Shown: positions 57,259-64,000 of the stretch, one piece after another
Layout of the letters: every line of letters begins with the position of its first letter
How positions within the stretch are numbered: the stretch's first letter is position 1
Source: Pseudomonas svalbardensis
GTDB lineage: Bacteria > Pseudomonadota > Gammaproteobacteria > Pseudomonadales > Pseudomonadaceae
Assembly (NCBI RefSeq): GCF_030053115.1
Contig: NZ_CP125619.1
Coordinates: forward strand, 5,033,501 to 5,097,500
DNA: 64,000 nt
Direction of reading: 5' to 3'
Translations under genes and position numbers: made by a program
Notes under the pieces: model-generated
Database searches by the model: none
Told to the model about the DNA's origin: nothing
What the model saw: the letters and a program-made list of their open reading frames with translations, nothing else

Positions 57259-58626
57259 ATGACCTATCGCTACAAAGTTGCACTAATATTCCTGATCGGT
57301 TTTTTTATAGACTGCATTAACATCTTTATGTCGGCGGTTGCATTACCGAGTATATCGACGGCGCTGCACGTTAGTACTTCAGACGTTGCCTGGGTGGCTA
57401 ACGCTTATATTCTGGGGCTGACACTGATCATCCCGGTCAGCACCTGGCTGGCCGGTCGTTTTGGCAGCCGGGAAATCCTCACCGCCTCGATGATCGTATT
57501 CACAGGCTCCGTGTGGATGTGTGGGCTGGCCAACAGTTTCAACGAACTGGTGATCTGGCGCTTCGTCCAGGGCGTTGGCGGCGGACTGTTGATTCCTGTC
57601 GGCCAGGCGCTGACGTTCAACCTGTTCAAGGGTGAGCAGCGGGCGAAAATATCCACATTGGTCATGGCCGTTGCCCTGATAGCGCCCGCCATTTCACCTA
57701 CCATCGGCGGCGTCATCGTCGACAGCAGCTCCTGGCGCCGGGTCTTCTACAGCAACATTCCGTTCTCGCTGATCGCTGCATTGTTGTCCTGGTTCTGGAT
57801 CAACGAAGCGCGCCCGACGAGTTTGCCCAGACCCGACATCAAGGGCTTGCTGCTGGTTAGCGCGGCGCTCGGCAGCCTGCTGATGGGAATGTCGTTGTAT
57901 GGCGGCGACGCTCCGGCAGGGGTGGCCGCCCTCTTCGTCATGGCCGGCGTTACTTTCGTCGTGCTATACGGGCTGCACTACCGCACCTGCAAAAACCCGA
58001 TCATTGAACTGAGCCTGCTCAAAAGCAAAAAACTCAGCACCTCCATCTTTATCTATTACGCGATTCCAGGTGTGTTCACCGGAGTCAACTTGATGAACAT
58101 CTTCTTCCTGCAAAACACCCTGCACTTCAGCGCCCGACTGACAGGGATGTTCATGATCCTGTATGCCATCGGCGCGTTCATCGCGATGTTGATCTGTGGC
58201 CGGGTCTATAACCGGATGGGCGCAAAGCGGCTGTTTGCCCTGGGCATGCTGTTACACAGCGCTGGCATTGCCACCCTGTTACTGGTGAACAATCCCTCAG
58301 ACCTTTGGATGATTGTCATCGCCTACAGCTTGATGGGGATCGGCGGCGGCATCGGTGCCAACACAGCACAAACCACGTCATTGATGGACTTTGAGGGCAG
58401 TGACACCCACAAGGCCAGTGTCATCTGGAACATCAACCGACAGATGTCATTCAGCATCGGCGCTGCCCTCTTCCTGATGGTTTTCAACCTGCTCTTGAAG
58501 CATTTCGATACCACCCAGGCGTACCACGTGACCTTCGCCATCGCCGCGCTGGTGGGCCTGTTTCCACTCTTTCAACTGAGTCAGTTGAACACTCAAAAGG
58601 ACTGTCATGCACAACAAAATAGTTGA
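57259..58626 (+). CDS. MFS transporter, DHA2 (EmrB/QacA) type
   Basis: The 455-residue protein has 12-14 membrane segments. The DHA2 signatures are SAVALPSISTALHVSTSDVA, TWLAGRFGSREILTAS (motif A) and RFVQGVGGGLLIPVGQALTF (motif C region). It exports drugs or metabolites using the proton gradient. AAGGGG precedes the ATG at 57259. Its end overlaps the next gene by 20 bases, giving coupled translation. The substrate is unknown. Confidence 0.9.
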   Translation: MTYRYKVALIFLIGFFIDCINIFMSAVALPSISTALHVSTSDVAWVANAYILGLTLIIPVSTWLAGRFGSREILTASMIVFTGSVWMCGLANSFNELVIWRFVQGVGGGLLIPVGQALTFNLFKGEQRAKISTLVMAVALIAPAISPTIGGVIVDSSSWRRVFYSNIPFSLIAALLSWFWINEARPTSLPRPDIKGLLLVSAALGSLLMGMSLYGGDAPAGVAALFVMAGVTFVVLYGLHYRTCKNPIIELSLLKSKKLSTSIFIYYAIPGVFTGVNLMNIFFLQNTLHFSARLTGMFMILYAIGAFIAMLICGRVYNRMGAKRLFALGMLLHSAGIATLLLVNNPSDLWMIVIAYSLMGIGGGIGANTAQTTSLMDFEGSDTHKASVIWNINRQMSFSIGAALFLMVFNLLLKHFDTTQAYHVTFAIAALVGLFPLFQLSQLNTQKDCHAQQNS

Positions 58627-59017
58627 ACAGGCGCACCACAGCATTCATCACGTGCACGCGTTGATCCACACCCTGTTCACCGATTCAAACGGTAAGGGGC
58701 AGGCCGCTTTCGAGCCGCTGATGTCGGCATTCGCCGAGCACTTCACCATGGTTACCACTTCGGCCGCCATCGTCAGCCGGGCGATGGTTGAACAGATGTT
58801 CAAGGGTGCGGTCGGCGCCAAGCCAGGTCTGGAAATCGTCATCAGCGACCTGCAGACGGTATGGCAAGAAGGCGCCAGCGTGGCGATCCGCTACCAGGAA
58901 ACCCATCGCCTCAACCAGCGCGAAAGCTCACGGGTTTCGGTGGCGATCATTGGCATGCATCACCACAACGCCCAATGGACCTACCTGCATGAAACGCCGC
59001 TAAGCCAGGAAAGCTGA
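58607..59017 (+). CDS. SnoaL/DUF4440-like small protein
   Basis: The 136-residue protein has the helix-sheet pattern of an NTF2-like fold: AFEPLMSAFAEHFTMVTTSA, LEIVISDLQTVWQEGASVAI, YQETHRLNQRESSRVSVAII and NAQWTYLHETPLS at the end. Such folds bind small ligands or serve as isomerases/adaptors. Coupling to the MFS gene suggests a role with the exported compound. The assignment to a named family is moderate. Confidence 0.7.
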   Translation: MHNKIVEQAHHSIHHVHALIHTLFTDSNGKGQAAFEPLMSAFAEHFTMVTTSAAIVSRAMVEQMFKGAVGAKPGLEIVISDLQTVWQEGASVAIRYQETHRLNQRESSRVSVAIIGMHHHNAQWTYLHETPLSQES

Positions 59018-59206
59018 TTCTCGTATGAACGGCACGATCACTGACTCTTATCTGGCCAATAGGGCGTTAGCGGCCGCAAACTCCATTCGGTTTTCCGAAC
59101 GCGACCTGTCGGTCGATTCGGTTAACCGGATTCTCCAGCATCAAAAATCTCGCCATAAATATTTAATCCCCTTATAAATCAATAGTTTGATCTATTCAGC
59201 CTAGCC
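59018..59206. other. Upstream part of the aatJ control region
   Basis: Nothing gene-like is seen between the SnoaL-like gene and the sigma-54 promoter. An activator (AauR) site is expected 80-150 bases upstream of the promoter but I cannot point to it. Confidence 0.5.
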
Positions 59207-59222
59207 TGGCACGAGTCATGCT
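59207..59222 (+). promoter_or_regulatory. Sigma-54 promoter of aatJ
   Basis: TGGCAC-GAGTC-ATGCT has the exact GG/GC spacing of -24/-12 promoters (consensus TGGCAC-N5-TTGCW), with one mismatch. It lies about 115 bases before the aatJ start and fits control by the NtrC-type activator AauR. Confidence 0.75.
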
Positions 59223-59337
59223 CTACACTCTTGGACGAATGACCGCTGTGCCAACCCTTCAGGAGCCGGCAAGCATTCGAAGCACGAAAAGGGCCGATGA
59301 ACTGGCTCCATATAAAAACAATGTCGAGGAAAATTTG

Positions 59338-60252
59338 ATGCGCATCGTTCCCCATCTCCTGGGCGCAGCCATTGCTGCCGCTCTGATCAGCACTCCAGTT
59401 TTCGCCGCCGAGCTCACCGGCACCCTGAAGAAGATCAAAGAGTCCGGCGTTATCACCCTCGGGCATCGTGACGCTTCCATTCCGTTTTCCTACATCGCGG
59501 ACGCTTCTGGCAAACCGGTTGGCTACTCCCACGATATCCAGCTGAAAATCGTTGAAGCCATCAAAAAAGACCTGGACATGCCGAACCTCCAGGTCAAGTA
59601 CAACCTGGTGACCTCGCAAACCCGTATCCCGCTGGTGCAGAACGGCACCGTGGACGTCGAGTGCGGCTCCACCACCAACAACGTCGAGCGTCAGCAACAA
59701 GTTGACTTCTCCGTCGGCATCTTCGAAATCGGCACCAAGCTGCTGGCCAAGAAAGATTCGCCCTACAAAGACTTCGCCGACCTTAAAGGCAAGAACGTCG
59801 TGACCACCGCCGGCACCACGTCCGAGCGCATCCTCAAGTCGATGAACGCCGACAAGCAGATGGGCATGAACGTGATCTCCGCCAAAGACCACGGCGAGTC
59901 CTTCAACATGCTGGAATCGGGCCGTGCCGTTGCTTTCATGATGGACGACGCCCTGCTGGCCGGTGAAATGGCCAAGGCCAAGAAGCCGACTGACTGGGCC
60001 GTAACCGGTACTGCACAGTCCTACGAAATCTACGGTTGCATGGTCCGCAAGGGTGACGCACCGTTCAAGAAGGCTGTGGATGACGCGATCGTTGCGACCT
60101 ACAAGTCCGGCGAGATCAACAAGATCTACGAAAAATGGTTCATGGCGCCAATCCCGCCAAAAGGCCTGAACCTGATGTTCCCGATGAGCGACGAGCTCAA
60201 GGCCCTGATCGCCAATCCGACCGATAAAGCGGCTGACGACAAGAAATCCTGA
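59338..60252 (+). CDS. aatJ: Glutamate/aspartate-binding periplasmic protein AatJ
   Basis: The 304-residue protein has a signal peptide (LLGAAIAAALISTPVFAAEL) and a type 3 solute-binding domain (LTGTLKKIKESGVITLGHRD, IPLVQNGTVDVECGSTTNNV, VVTTAGTTSERILKSMNADK). These sequences match GltI/AatJ proteins for acidic amino acids. The ATG at 59338 starts the signal peptide; upstream codons are leader. It is expressed from a sigma-54 promoter. Confidence 0.94.
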   Translation: MRIVPHLLGAAIAAALISTPVFAAELTGTLKKIKESGVITLGHRDASIPFSYIADASGKPVGYSHDIQLKIVEAIKKDLDMPNLQVKYNLVTSQTRIPLVQNGTVDVECGSTTNNVERQQQVDFSVGIFEIGTKLLAKKDSPYKDFADLKGKNVVTTAGTTSERILKSMNADKQMGMNVISAKDHGESFNMLESGRAVAFMMDDALLAGEMAKAKKPTDWAVTGTAQSYEIYGCMVRKGDAPFKKAVDDAIVATYKSGEINKIYEKWFMAPIPPKGLNLMFPMSDELKALIANPTDKAADDKKS

Positions 60253-60602
60253 TTTCTGACTAACCTTATCTCCTGACAGGGCGCTGCCCTTTCAGGGGAT
60301 AGTCATTCCCTGCTGGCATTTTTGGAAACACTCGAACCGGTGGCTGTCGAGCCGCTCGTGTGTGCCTGACCGTAGTGGTCTGTACGGTCAGTTCGTTAGC
60401 TCAAATTCGGTGCCGGAAGTTCATATCCAAGGCGCTGTGACGAGTCATAGCCCGCTATGGCGAGGAACAGCAACGCAGGAGATGGACTTCCGGGGCCGGA
60501 GTTGAGCTGACAGAACTGACCACACAGACCACCTAGGTCGGGCGGGAACGGAGCTTCCCCAGGCGGGCATTTGTATATCGAACGATCTGAGGGGAGACCC
60601 TA
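60253..60602. other. Gap between aatJ and aatQ
   Basis: The 350 bases contain no gene but a long palindrome (listed separately). A CAGGGCGCTGCCCTTTCAGGG hairpin lies directly after aatJ, which could protect the abundant binding-protein mRNA. Confidence 0.6.
60377..60530. repeat. Long imperfect palindrome between aatJ and aatQ
   Basis: The left arm 60377-60425 (GGTCTGT..GGTCAGTTC..AGCTCAA..CCGGAAGT.CAT) is matched inverted by 60482-60530 with about eight mismatches. The central part contains its own small inverted repeat, CATAGCCCGCTATG. Total length is 154 bases. Confidence 0.75.
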
Positions 60603-61349
60603 ATGAATTACAACTGGGACTGGGGCGTTTTCTTCAAGTCCACCGGCGTTGGCAGCGAGACGTATCTCGACTGGTACATTTCCGGTTTGGGCTGGACCAT
60701 CGCCATTGCCATCGTGGCCTGGATCATTGCCCTGACGCTGGGCTCGATTCTCGGCGTCATGCGCACCGTGCCGAATCGCATCGTGTCGGGCATTGCGACC
60801 TGCTACGTCGAACTCTTCCGTAACGTGCCGCTGCTGGTTCAGCTGTTCATCTGGTACTTCCTGGTGCCCGATCTGCTACCTCAGAACCTGCAAGACTGGT
60901 ACAAGCAGGATCTCAATCCGACCACCTCGGCATACCTGAGCGTCGTCGTCTGCCTGGGCCTGTTCACCGCCGCTCGTGTTTGCGAACAGGTGCGCACCGG
61001 CATCCAGGCGCTACCGCGTGGCCAGGAAGCCGCTGCTCGCGCCATGGGCTTCAAGCTGCCGCAGATCTACTGGAACGTGCTGCTGCCCCAAGCCTATCGG
61101 ATCATCATTCCGCCGCTCACCTCGGAATTCCTGAACGTGTTCAAGAACTCCTCCGTCGCGTCGCTGATCGGCCTGATGGAGTTGCTCGCGCAGACCAAAC
61201 AGACCGCCGAGTTCTCCGCCAACCTGTTCGAAGCCTTCACCCTGGCAACGCTGATCTACTTCACCCTGAACATGGGCCTGATGCTGCTGATGCGCGGTGT
61301 CGAGAAGAAAGTCGCCGTACCGGGCCTGATCTCCGTAGGGGGTAAATGA
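60603..61349 (+). CDS. aatQ: Acidic amino acid ABC transporter permease AatQ
   Basis: The 248-residue permease has about five membrane segments and the HisM/GltJ-type EAA loop EAAARAMGFKLPQIYWNVLL. Other family blocks are VELFRNVPLLVQLFIWYF and KNSSVASLIGLMEL. GAGGGGAGACCC precedes the start. It overlaps aatM by ATGA. Confidence 0.94.
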   Translation: MNYNWDWGVFFKSTGVGSETYLDWYISGLGWTIAIAIVAWIIALTLGSILGVMRTVPNRIVSGIATCYVELFRNVPLLVQLFIWYFLVPDLLPQNLQDWYKQDLNPTTSAYLSVVVCLGLFTAARVCEQVRTGIQALPRGQEAAARAMGFKLPQIYWNVLLPQAYRIIIPPLTSEFLNVFKNSSVASLIGLMELLAQTKQTAEFSANLFEAFTLATLIYFTLNMGLMLLMRGVEKKVAVPGLISVGGK

Positions 61350-62020
61350 TGGAATTCGACTTCTCGGGCATCATCCCGTCCCTGCCGGGATTGTGGAACG
61401 GCATGGTCATGACCCTGCAACTGATGGCGCTGGGCGTCGTCGGCGGGATCATCCTCGGCACGATCCTGGCGCTGATGCGTCTGTCCCACAGCAAATTGCT
61501 GTCGAACATTGCCGGCGCCTACGTTAACTACTTCCGCTCGATTCCGCTGCTGCTGGTCATCACCTGGTTCTACCTGGCGGTGCCGTTCGTACTGCGCTGG
61601 ATCACCGGCGAAGACACCCCGATCGGCGCGTTCGCCTCGTGCATCGTGGCGTTCATGATGTTCGAAGCGGCGTACTTCTGCGAAATCGTCCGGGCCGGTG
61701 TCCAGTCGATCTCCAAGGGTCAGATGGGTGCAGCCCAAGCCTTGGGCATGACGTATAGCCAGATGATGCGGTTAATCATCCTGCCGCAAGCGTTCCGCAA
61801 GATGACCCCGCTGCTGCTGCAACAGAGCATTATCCTGTTTCAGGACACCTCGCTGGTCTACGCGGTCGGTCTGGTGGACTTCCTCAATGCCTCGCGTGCC
61901 AGTGGCGACATCATCGGTCGCTCCAACGAGTTCCTGATCTTTGCAGGTCTCACGTACTTCACAATCAGCTTTGCCGCCTCGCTGCTGGTCAAGCGTCTGC
62001 AAAAAAGGTTTGCCGTATGA
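61346..62020 (+). CDS. aatM: Acidic amino acid ABC transporter permease AatM
   Basis: The 224-residue permease has about five membrane segments, [20 protein letters not shown] and the EAA loop [20 protein letters not shown]. It pairs with AatQ in the membrane. Both ends overlap their neighbours by four bases. Confidence 0.94.
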   Translation: MMEFDFSGIIPSLPGLWNGMVMTLQLMALGVVGGIILGTILALMRLSHSKLLSNIAGAYVNYFRSIPLLLVITWFYLAVPFVLRWITGEDTPIGAFASCIVAFMMFEAAYFCEIVRAGVQSISKGQMGAAQALGMTYSQMMRLIILPQAFRKMTPLLLQQSIILFQDTSLVYAVGLVDFLNASRASGDIIGRSNEFLIFAGLTYFTISFAASLLVKRLQKRFAV

Positions 62021-62751
62021 TCTCTATCAAGAATGTCAACAAGTGGTATGGCGACTTCCAGGTACTGACTGACTGCAGCACCGAGGTCAAAAAAGGCGAA
62101 GTGATTGTGGTGTGCGGGCCGTCCGGCTCCGGCAAATCCACCCTGATCAAATGCGTCAACGCCCTGGAACCGTTCCAGAAAGGCGACGTAGTGGTCGATG
62201 GCACCTCCATCGCCGATCCGAAGACCAACCTGCCGAAACTGCGTTCGCGCGTTGGCATGGTGTTCCAGCATTTCGAACTGTTCCCGCACCTGACCATCAC
62301 CGAAAACCTGACCATCGCGCAGATCAAGGTGTTGGGCCGCAGCAAGGAAGAAGCCACGAAGAAAGGCCTGCAACTGCTTGAGCGCGTCGGGCTGTCTGCC
62401 CATGCGCATAAGCATCCGGGCCAGCTCTCCGGTGGTCAGCAACAGCGTGTGGCGATTGCCCGTGCGCTGGCGATGGACCCGATCGTCATGCTGTTCGACG
62501 AACCGACTTCGGCGCTGGACCCTGAAATGGTCAACGAAGTACTCGACGTGATGGTGCAACTGGCCCACGAAGGCATGACCATGATGTGTGTGACCCACGA
62601 AATGGGCTTCGCCCGTAAAGTGGCGGACCGGGTGATTTTCATGGACCAGGGCAAGATCATCGAAGACTGCATGAAAGAGGAGTTCTTCGGCGACATCAAC
62701 GCCCGCGCCGAGCGTACGCAGCATTTCCTCGCCAAGATTCTGCAGCACTAA
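62017..62751 (+). CDS. aatP: Acidic amino acid ABC transporter ATPase AatP
   Basis: The 244-residue ATPase has Walker [17 protein letters not shown]-loop [12 protein letters not shown], signature [15 protein letters not shown] and Walker [14 protein letters not shown], closely like GltL. It powers the AatJQM transporter. Start overlaps aatM. Confidence 0.96.
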   Translation: MISIKNVNKWYGDFQVLTDCSTEVKKGEVIVVCGPSGSGKSTLIKCVNALEPFQKGDVVVDGTSIADPKTNLPKLRSRVGMVFQHFELFPHLTITENLTIAQIKVLGRSKEEATKKGLQLLERVGLSAHAHKHPGQLSGGQQQRVAIARALAMDPIVMLFDEPTSALDPEMVNEVLDVMVQLAHEGMTMMCVTHEMGFARKVADRVIFMDQGKIIEDCMKEEFFGDINARAERTQHFLAKILQH

Positions 62752-62773
62752 GTCCTGCCACCGCTTCCACCCC

Positions 62774-62863
62774 TGTGGGAGCGAGCCTGCTCGCGAAGAC
62801 GGCTTAACAGTCAACATCGACATTGACTGACCCACCGCTTTCGCGAGCAGGCTCGCTCCCACA
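62774..62863. repeat. REP doublet (family 1)
   Basis: TGTGGGAGCGAGCCTGCTCG... at 62774-62797 is exactly inverted at 62840-62863, between aatP and aauS. Confidence 0.92.
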
Positions 62864-62917
62864 ATGGGCCGGCGGCGATTCACAAGTAAGTGTTGTGGTT
62901 GACCCAAGGCATCTGTG

Positions 62918-64000
62918 ATGAAATGCGACCCCACTCTCTATCGCGCCGCGCCGCCATCACTCGCCGTGAAACCCCGTCTGATTCGCCATCTGTTCCTGCC
63001 GCCGCTGGTCATCGCCCTGATGATCGGATTGGGTTACCTCGGTTTCTGGGTCAGTGAACACTACGGGATTCGCAGCCTCAGCGAGAACGGCCAGCGTCAG
63101 CTGGAACTGCACGCCCGCGCTGTCGAGAGCGAGATCAGCAAGTACACCTACCTGCCCAGCCTGCTGGAACTCGAGTCCAGCGTTTCGAAGCTGTTGGCCG
63201 ACCCGTCGCCAGAACACCGGCAGACGGTCAATGAATACCTCGAAGGCCTGAACCGGCGCAGCCGCAGTCGGGCTATCTATGTGATGGACACCACAGGCCG
63301 TGTCATGGCCACCAGTAACTGGCGCGATGTCGACAGTTACCTGGGCGAAGACCTGTCCTTCCGCGCCTATTTCCAGAATGCCGTTCGCGGTCAGCCGGGG
63401 CGCTTCTATGGCATCGGCAGCACCAGCGGCGAACCCGGTTACTACCTGGCTCATGGCCTGGAAGAGCACGGCAAGATCATCGGCGTCGCGGTGGTCAAGG
63501 TCCGCCTCGAAGCCATGGAAGAACGCTGGCAGCGCGCGCGGCTGGAAGCTTTCGTCAGCGATGAAAACGGCATCATCATTCTTTCCAGCGATCCGGCACG
63601 GCGCCTGAAATCGGTTATTCCGTTGAGCGACGAAACGAAAGAAAAGCTGGCCCGCAGCCTTCAGTACTACTGGTTCCCGCTGAACGAACTGCAACCGCTG
63701 GCCCGGGAAAAACTGGCCGAAGGCGAGGAAAAACTCACCTTCCCCGCCAACAGCGAAGTGGAATCAGATGAAGAGGACATCAGCTACCTCTCGCAAACCC
63801 GGCCATTGAGCGATACCCCGTGGAATTTCACCCTGCTCACCCCCCTGCAGGATTTGCGGCGCGAAGCGATCAATCAGGGGATTCTGGTGGCGGTGGCGTT
63901 TGCCCTGGTGGCGTTCCTGCTGATCGCCTGGAACGAGCGGCGCAAGGTCATTGCAACGCGCCTCGCCGCCCGGGAAGCCTTGCAGGAGGCCAACAATCAA
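62918..64000 (+). CDS. aauS: Sensor histidine kinase AauS (DctB-like), partial at 3' end
   Basis: The reading frame runs from ATG 62918 to the window end (361 codons) without a stop. It has TM1 (LFLPPLVIALMIGLGYLGFW), a periplasmic double-Cache-like sensor domain with SRAIYVMDTTGRVMATSNWR and YLGEDLSFRAYFQNAVRGQP, and TM2 (GILVAVAFALVAFLLIAWNE) near residue 335. The kinase core is outside the window. This is the DctB/AauS layout, and aatJQMP directly upstream supports AauS, the acidic amino acid sensor. A GTG at 62966 is an alternative start. Confidence 0.88.
   Translation, partial: MKCDPTLYRAAPPSLAVKPRLIRHLFLPPLVIALMIGLGYLGFWVSEHYGIRSLSENGQRQLELHARAVESEISKYTYLPSLLELESSVSKLLADPSPEHRQTVNEYLEGLNRRSRSRAIYVMDTTGRVMATSNWRDVDSYLGEDLSFRAYFQNAVRGQPGRFYGIGSTSGEPGYYLAHGLEEHGKIIGVAVVKVRLEAMEERWQRARLEAFVSDENGIIILSSDPARRLKSVIPLSDETKEKLARSLQYYWFPLNELQPLAREKLAEGEEKLTFPANSEVESDEEDISYLSQTRPLSDTPWNFTLLTPLQDLRREAINQGILVAVAFALVAFLLIAWNERRKVIATRLAAREALQEANNQ

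Overview
The window is a 64 kb piece of a Pseudomonas chromosome, most likely from the P. fluorescens group. The evidence is the GC-rich, GC3-biased coding style, many REP-type palindromes (arms like GTGGGAGCGGGCTTGCTCGC), and gene blocks I recognise from P. aeruginosa PAO1 (argP-ACT-argO-sodB-bifA-icmP operon-MexVW-like-inaA-colSR-groEL/ES-fxsA; metG; rnf-nth; argG-motY-pyrC-rnt-peroxiredoxin-bfd-bfrB-grxD-argF; glpFKRD; aatJQMP-aauS). Synteny statements come from memory, not from a search. No tRNA, rRNA, CRISPR array or prophage was seen.

Region 1 (1-6.4 kb): end of an epimerase gene, the ArgP regulator with its ArgO-type exporter and an ACT protein, Fe superoxide dismutase, a DUF6124-like small protein and the c-di-GMP phosphodiesterase BifA (degenerate GGDQF, intact EAL, TTG start). 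Region 2 (6.5-16.2 kb): an imelysin / di-heme oxidoreductase / imelysin / DUF1513 periplasmic iron-type module behind a palindromic operator, then a MexVW-like RND pump without its own outer-membrane channel. Region 3 (16.2-21 kb): ColRS and its probable target genes on both sides (methyltransferase-inaA-small secreted protein; PAP2 phosphatase), each preceded by a ColR-like box. Region 4 (21-29.1 kb): groESL with a structured 5' leader, FxsA, HugZ-like protein, SDR, Mrp and MetG.

Region 5 (29.2-34 kb) holds the most unusual locus: an Rnf electron-transport operon in the order rnfA-B-D-G-E-nth with no rnfC. RnfB lacks its membrane anchor and carries a long C-terminal coiled tail like the tail of RnfC, and three of the four cysteines that hold the intramembrane [2Fe-2S] cluster in canonical RnfA/RnfE are replaced. 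Region 6 (34-36 kb) is an AT-rich patch with a LuxR-type response regulator, a G-poor/C-rich leader and an unknown membrane protein. Region 7 (36-50.6 kb): argG, motY, pyrC, rnt, an intact 1426-bp IS4-type element inserted in the rnt/peroxiredoxin terminator with an 11-bp target duplication, then peroxide/iron genes (peroxiredoxin, bfd, bfrB, grxD), a molybdopterin oxidoreductase, argF with an ABC ATPase, a PhzF-like protein and YbaK. argG and argF both carry tandem ArgR-type operators.

Region 8 (50.9-59 kb): glycerol regulon glpF-glpK-glpR-glpD and a LysR / MFS / SnoaL-like cassette. Region 9 (59.2-64 kb): the acidic amino acid ABC transporter aatJ-QMP behind a sigma-54 promoter, followed by the start of the AauS sensor kinase, cut by the window end.
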